Origin: Quercus robur
Taxonomy: Eukaryota > Streptophyta > Magnoliopsida > Fagales > Fagaceae
NCBI RefSeq assembly: GCF_932294415.1
Contig: NC_065535.1
Coordinates: 10,535,282-10,599,281 of the forward strand
Length of the DNA: 64,000 bases
Reading direction: 5' to 3'
The notes below the pieces were generated by a model. It had not been told where the DNA came from. It ran no database searches and worked only from the letters and a program-made list of their open reading frames with translations. This document shows positions 59,701-64,000 of this stretch, in pieces. The stretch's first letter is position 1, and every line of letters starts with the position of its first letter. The position numbers and the translations under genes are program-made.

Positions 59701-61420
59701 CCGTAGTTCATTCCGTTCTAAGTCAAACATTAACGCTTTTAACTGCCCCTAACACTGTGTTTGGTACCTTTAAGAAGCATGGGCTAAGGTCACCTTGAAT
59801 CTAGGTTGGCCCAATATTGGCCCATTTTGGCTGATAACCAATCCAAAACTCCTTTTTGGTTCATGGGTTGTATTAGTATTAGCCCAGCGTAATGTATTCC
59901 ATTGTTCGTACATTCATTAAGCTCAGTCATCTATTTGATTTTTCTTGGTTGGATGCTTTGGTTGAATAATATGATATATTGAAAATCCTAAGATCAGCAA
60001 TAGAGGGCTGTAGATCAAGTTGTCAACTGATCCCTCCTCTATTTTTAAGGAGTATTCAATTATTCATTCAGAAAAAAAATGTTTACAGAAATGGTACACA
60101 AGATATCTTATCCCAAAACTATAATCTAAACTGTTTTTTCAAAACATTTCAGTTGTATATATAAACTGAGTATGTTTTTTTTTTTTTGAAAGGAAAACTG
60201 AGTATGTTCAAAAGGGTATTCTTTTTTCTTTTGATTCATAAGTTTTTTCTGCTTTTATTGTCTATGCAAATTGTTGTTTTCATTCTTTGTTTAGTAATTA
60301 ATAAGAAGGACTTCTTAGCATCATAATTAATTGACAAGTGACACCAAGGAGAAACAAGGCGCCTTATAAATATTAGACGATCACAACGGTAATAGTATAA
60401 CATGCTCAACATGTGATGATGAGATGACAATTTCTCATTAAATCAACCATAAGAGAAGTAAAGTGCACTAGTTATTAGGTTATCATAACAAACCAAAAAA
60501 AAAAAATCAACATGTGATGATAACTCAAGGTATAAGTGTCATAAAAGATTAAGGATAGAGTTTCATGCATTATAAATAACCATTAAATTTTTTAAAAATC
60601 TCTAGTGTAAATAGAGGCTTGTATCCCAAGCAAAAACATATCCCAAAATGTGTTTTTGTTGTTGTTATTTCACTTGTATTTTGTTAGTTTAGCAATATGC
60701 GTAGTCTTGTCGAGGTGTTGATGCAAGTAATTAACTCTGTATCTTGTAGGTTCTTCTTAATTAGATCTATTACATCGTGTTGTTGTAATTCCTATGTCCT
60801 ATTTGGAAGTTAGTTTCGATAGATTAATTTCATTGTCTTGTAGCGTATGTAGTTGCGTTTTAGTTAAACGTAATTGAGTAGTTATTTTCATTGATCTAAT
60901 TATAGTCCTTTGCGTTAAGGTAGAGCGGACCCGTAACCTCATAGAATGAAGTCAAATTACAAAATCGTGGGTTTTTTTTATTTATTTTATTTATTTTTTA
61001 TAAATTTATAAACAATCGTTGTGGTTTGTAACCAAATCAACCCATGAATAAAACCTAAGTTTAATTCTTCAATCCTCCATATAATTTTTTCTTGAAATGC
61101 AGTCAGCAAAACATTTTATCTAATCACATTCTTATTTCTTAATAGAGTCAAATTTTTTTTAATTGCTCCAAAAAATTCAATTAAGAAAGATAACTAAAAT
61201 AATCCTATCATTGTATGTCCACTAGATCATAAATCATATTCAGTTCTAGTTCAAAGGATAAGATTAAGGACAAAGCTTATTTGTATCCTGTTTGCAGAGA
61301 ATACGATGCACATGTGCATCAAAAAAAAGTTGCACCACCAAGCCTAAACCATCAAAATTAGACTTAATAAATGGACAACAACCTTTGAGGCTCATTGGCT
61401 AGTATTGCTATTGAACCTCT

Positions 61421-62379
61421 TTTCATCCGCATTGATTATACTTTTTTTTTTCTTTGAAGAGGAATCAAATCCCCCAATGAGGCAATGGGTGTTGTGACTC
61501 AATTGGTCATTTTTGGTATTTTTAATGAACACATTTAAGATTCAAACTGCTAACCTTATTGTACTATTATATTATCTCCCTCACACACACACACACACAC
61601 ACACACAAAGTCATGCCCCAAACCCAAGTATAAAGATAGGCACATGACAACTGATGCATGCTTATAAAGTAAGCACCCTACAAGTGTGCAAGGCCTTCTT
61701 AGTCACTAAAATTTATCCTCAAAATTTAAATCAAATAAATCCAAAATACCTCAACAATTTCTTTATGAAATAGATTTCCAATAATTTAATAGGAACAAAA
61801 TTCAAACCTCATGTACATGATGCCAATTGGACAATAAATATAAAACTATTAGAAGATCATCTAATCCCAAAATCACTAAACTTCTTTTCCTGCTCACAAT
61901 ACAACATCAAAACTCCTAAAACTTGCTATTCTTCACAATCTGAAACTGGAGGGGAAAAAGGGGTGAGTTGACAACTCAATAAATAACCAAAATCATAATA
62001 AGTTCTATCAAGCAATAGATTTGTAAAGTAATAAGATGTAATATGAGTCTTCAAAAGTTGTAACATATTATGTGTTTTAAAAAAACTGAAGAAGATTCAT
62101 TGTCTTAAAATAATAAGTTACAAAAATATTACATACTTTAATCTTACAAATATATCATAAATGGTTTAGAAAATAGTCAGTTTTTCATATATCAAAGGCT
62201 ATAACTTACAATAGGTTCCAAAACACATAAACAGTTTTAGTGACTCAAAATAGTTCAACTACATCAAACATTGCCAAAATCACATATGTATTTTTAAGGA
62301 CTCAAAATAGTTCAAAACTTCAAACGTAATTCATATTCTTAACAATCTTATGACTATGGTCACACTATATCCTTGTGAT
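61421..62379. other. AT-rich intergenic DNA with a CA microsatellite
   Basis: No gene was seen. A CA-dinucleotide run of about 13 units lies at 61582-61608. Confidence 0.6.
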
Positions 62380-62384
62380 TGGGC

Positions 62385-62690
62385 ATCAGAGTACCAATGA
62401 ATAACCTCCATTGGTTTGGTTATTAGAGTACTAATGAATAACCTCTATTGATTTGGGTATCAGAATACCAATAAATAACCCCCATTGGCTGGGTATTAGA
62501 GTACCAATGGATAACCTCCATTGGTTTGGTTATCAGAGTACTAATGAATAACCTCCATTGGTTTGGGTATCAGAATACCAATAAATAACCTCCATTGGTT
62601 GGGTACCAAAGTACCAATGGATAACCCCCATTAGTTTGGATATCAGAGTACCAATGAATAACCTCCATTGGTTGAGTATCAGAACCAATT
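62385..62690. repeat. Minisatellite, 36-37 bp units in a trimeric pattern
   Basis: About eight units of the type ATCAGAGTACCAATGAATAA followed by CCTCCATTGGTTTGGTT are in direct tandem. Units 2-3-4 resemble units 5-6-7 one by one, marked by ACTAATG, AATACCAATAAAT and CCAATGGAT respectively. The array therefore has a higher-order period of about 110 bp. Confidence 0.88.
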
Positions 62691-63848
62691 TATAGTCAAA
62701 TTGTCCATAATCATATATATAACATCATAGTTTCTAACAAACATAAATCTTATTCAAATACATATATATATAATCATATATTCAATATTCAAATATATTT
62801 GTGATATTTCTACATTCTTTACTTTAAATCAATATAGCTAAAATAAATAAATAAATAAAAATAAATCTTATATTCAATGATATATATTTGTGGAAATTTT
62901 ATATTCTTTACTTTGAATCACTATAGCTAAAACCAATTAAATAAAATACCTCATATATTTAGTAATCAGATATATTTGTGATAATTCTTTACTTGAAATC
63001 AATAATACAATAGAAATAAAATTGTAATAACTGTAAACAATTTTCAGTAGTTGAAATACGCAAAATAAAACTAATTAAGATAAGGTTACTTATCTCAACT
63101 AGCCCATCATAAGAACTTCTCTTTGACACTTTCTCTAAAATCCTTAGATCGCACCTAACAATTTACAAGTACCATTTACTCAATAATCATATAATTCAAA
63201 AAAGACTTATAACAGTATGTGACTAAAAGAAAAACTATTAAAAATAGCTCATAATTGTCTGATTATCTCATACCAAAATTTCATCTAATCATAATATTTT
63301 TCTTTCTTTATTTTTATATATATATATCCTGCCACCGTTTATGCCTTAAAAGATAAGGCTATAGCACCTAGTAGTAGTATTATGTCCCACTAGAAAAGAC
63401 AAGGACGTCTGCTAAACTTACTTTACAGCTTTTTTTCTTCTTCATTCCTTTTTCTTATTTTTTTCTTTAAGGCTATATAGCACCTATTAAAGTTTCTTGT
63501 TTTTTTCCCCAATTCCATCAATTCGGGCACAGTTTCTTAAACAACCAAACTGTGCAGGAATTTTTTTTTTTTTTTGCTGAAACTGTGCAGAAAGTTGACC
63601 CTTAGACCCATCACGCCTAAAATAAGTCCAGCTACGCTTATCGCAACGGCGCGTGTATATATATATATATATATATATATGGATTTTTTTAATATGTGTC
63701 CGTGCATATTTTTGAAATTTTTTTTTAGAAATTGAAAAAATATTGATAATTTTTTTAATTTTTAAAAAGATATTTTCAAAAAATAGATAATTTAGTGTAT
63801 GCTCTTAGGGTACACATTAACTGGACTTTTTATATATATATATATATG
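62691..63848. other. AT-rich DNA, no gene seen
   Basis: It contains AT-dinucleotide runs (about 63653-63680 and 63829-63847) and MITE-like fragments such as GTGTCCGTGCATA near 63696. No coding region was recognised. Confidence 0.5.
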
Positions 63849-64000
63849 AAAATGCTAATAAGTGTCCTAAGGACACTGGTTAATAATCTATTTAAAGAAA
63901 ATTTTTATGGAAAATGAAAAAAAAGTAATTAATATTTTGACAATTTTTTTCATTTTCTATAAAAGTGGTATCAAAACTTTCTTAAAATAGATTATTAATG
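63849..64000. mobile_element. MITE cut by the window end
   Basis: GTGTCCTAAGGACAC, then GGTTAATAATCTATTTAA, is followed by an inverse arm CTTAAAATAGATTATTAA reaching the last base. The right terminus lies outside the window. The interior resembles 47031-47200. Confidence 0.6.

Larger units (their letters stand above)
45960..61420 (+). repeat. Tandem segmental duplication, copy B
   Basis: It starts with TAGCTTTTAATTCGCCCAAC near 45990 and ends after the block matching 45.13-45.3 kb (TAATAAATGGACAAC, then CATTGGCTAGTATTGC near 61400). It keeps TLC gene B. Between about 58980 and 59700 the match to copy A stops and resumes exactly past the place of the NAD(P)-binding gene. It gained a solo LTR, two Helitrons, a Harbinger-like element and MITEs not seen in A. 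Confidence 0.8.

Noticed and set aside
62385-62690. Possible CRISPR-like array
   Set aside because: Units are directly adjacent with no unique spacers and the genome is plant; it is a minisatellite.

Overview
This is AT-rich nuclear DNA from a flowering plant, most likely a woody eudicot. The evidence is spliced genes with GT/AG introns, a chloroplast import gene of the Tic20 family, a captured xylan-biosynthesis (IRX15-type) gene fragment, and a dense mix of plant transposon families. The species cannot be named from the sequence alone; a tree of the oak or beech order is only a guess.

Five host protein genes can be modelled. A minus-strand TIC20-I-like gene (CDS 3326-4262, 5' UTR exon near 5829-5960) and a plus-strand RING-H2 gene (CDS 8322-11729, 5' UTR exons from about 6290) are divergent across a short shared promoter holding four TGGGCC/TGGGCT-type motifs. 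Two TLC-domain membrane protein genes (29661-32508 and 55789-58839) are tandem duplicates with identical exon lengths, each giving 226 aa. A minus-strand extended-SDR-like NAD(P)-binding gene with eight exons (33806-37631, 363 aa) lies between them. Two tRNA-Leu(CAA) genes (12703-12786 and 27288-27371, both minus) differ mainly in the variable arm.

The right half of the window is a tandem segmental duplication: about 28.7-45.3 kb matches about 46.0-61.4 kb. The second copy keeps the TLC gene but has no NAD(P)-binding gene. Each copy then gained its own mobile elements.

Mobile DNA fills most of the rest. A 9.84-kb Ty3/gypsy element of the Tat lineage (15413-25256) has 590-bp LTRs that differ by about 2 percent and an antisense coding block between integrase and the 3' LTR. 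It sits inside a tRNA-derived SINE. A 1.66-kb Pack-MULE (37914-39571) with about 210-bp terminal inverted repeats and a 9-bp target duplication carries a fragment of an IRX15-like gene. Other elements are a 2.1-kb Mutator-like element holding two smaller nested elements (42982-45121), a Harbinger-like element holding two Helitrons in opposite orientation (50870-54394), several hAT derivatives, two long LTRs of one family (1-1507 and a complete solo LTR at 47342-49283), LINE RNase H remnants and many foldback MITEs. Nothing bacterial, no CRISPR array and no organelle insertion was seen.
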